Below are positions 63,305 to 64,000 of a stretch of 64,000 nucleotides of DNA, in pieces (the stretch's first letter is position 1; each line of letters opens with the position of its first letter). The DNA lies in contig CM049322.1 of the NCBI GenBank assembly GCA_026874595.1, positions 43,644,840 to 43,708,839 of the forward strand, given 5' to 3'. The position numbers were made by a program, and so were the translations under genes. Under the pieces are notes generated by a model, which saw only the letters and a program-made list of their open reading frames with translations, searched no databases and had not been told where the DNA came from. Origin of the DNA: Sipunculus nudus. Lineage: Eukaryota > Annelida > Sipuncula > Golfingiida > Sipunculidae.

Positions 63305-63480
63305 TTTGGTTTTAATGCTGCCAGAATGCATAATCCTCAGATTGGGAACAATGCTCCAAGGAAGCTTAATTTTTAGATTGGGTACAATGCTGCTAGGAAG
63401 CTTCATCAACGGTTTTGGATACAATGCTGCTAGAGAGCTTAATCCAGGGATTTGTTGCTAGTTCTTCCAGGAAACTTAAT
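63305..63480. repeat. 36-bp minisatellite array (right part)
   Basis: Four to five further units of the same TGCTGC(T/C)AG(G/A)AAGCTTAAT type seen left of the element. Confidence 0.8.
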
Positions 63481-64000
63481 TATCAGTCCATCGATTGAGT
63501 GTGGATGCTGCATTCCAAACGTTAGTATTACCACACAGATTACTTTTCATTTAATGAACATCATTTTTGTTTCTTTGTGTTATCATGCCTCCTTTACCAT
63601 ATGGTAAGGTTCTTTCTCCAGCTTTTTATGATACATTATTAAAATTAATTTTCTATACATATAATTTATATATTTATCATATGTCACTCATATGCCAACA
63701 GTTTCAATAGCCCCTATTGGCAAGTTAATCAGTTCACATGAAACTGGTTCTAATTTCCTCGTAATTAGCTTTAAATCTGTTGCGGTTATATACAGGTAAA
63801 TGGAACAAGACAAAAACATTTATCGGGGGAATACATTTTTTCAAAGACAATTGTCAACGATGAAAAAAGTTAAATAAATGAAAAAAAAAATAAATAAAAA
63901 ATTATTTTAAAGTCAGACAAAGGTCAATTGTCATACCCTTTTCCACACCAATAGCTCAGTCTCTGTAAAGAAATCTCTGTACATAATAAATAAAGGACCA
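63481..64000. other. Host flank without recognised feature
   Basis: AT-rich sequence with a poly-A region near 63880. No gene seen. Confidence 0.5.

Overview
The window is eukaryotic, most likely invertebrate (possibly mollusc) nuclear DNA. It is AT-rich, with long (TA)n tracts, poly-C/poly-G runs and decayed LINE, Ty3/Gypsy and Penelope-like relics, and no intact cellular gene is visible. Into it is inserted one nearly complete, virus-like DNA element at 31103-63298 (about 32.2 kb). Its boundaries are well supported: a 6-bp target duplication (AACAGA) on both sides, ~445-bp terminal inverted repeats that start 5'-AGTAGTGC and differ by only one substitution and one 1-bp indel, and a host 36-bp minisatellite that is interrupted by the insertion and resumes after it.

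The element is a large Polinton/Maverick (adintovirus-like) endogenous virus. It carries a family-B DNA polymerase with exonuclease and palm motifs, an RVE integrase with a C-terminal chromodomain, an A32/FtsK-like packaging ATPase, and two tandem, clearly paralogous major capsid proteins. It also has three copies of a second virion-protein-like family, several small basic or proline-rich virion-like proteins and a 43-residue AT-hook protein. Accessory genes include a RING protein, a protein with two PC4-like segments, a 538-residue orphan, and a remarkable pair of overlapping frames (60502-61572) whose inner protein carries PTAP, PSAP and PPxY motifs. No adenain-type protease was recognised.

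Layout of the element from left to right: TIR; two orphan minus-strand genes (31.7-33.2 kb); duplicated virion-like gene (33.4-36.0); divergent promoter with PC4-like (-) and RING (+) genes (36.1-38.9); two MCP genes (39.1-42.4, -); basic/proline-rich small genes (42.5-45.5, -); integrase (45.5-46.5, -); orphan and third virion-like copy (46.5-48.6, -); basic proteins (48.6-51.5, -); large orphan (51.5-53.2, -); ATPase (53.1-53.8, -); PolB (53.8-57.6, -); divergent promoter; 538-aa orphan (+); AT-rich degenerate repeats; overlapping ORF pair (+); a 91-bp G-rich tandem array; TIR.

Most genes have their own TATA box 30-60 nt upstream of the start. A CCGGAAGT-type (ETS-like) motif is added mainly at promoters of the non-structural genes, suggesting two expression classes. 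Several genes are interrupted by in-frame stops (PolB, integrase, two virion-like copies) or by one-base shifts, often in A/T homopolymers. Read with the almost identical TIRs, this suggests a young, recently inactivated copy, some of whose breaks may be consensus errors.
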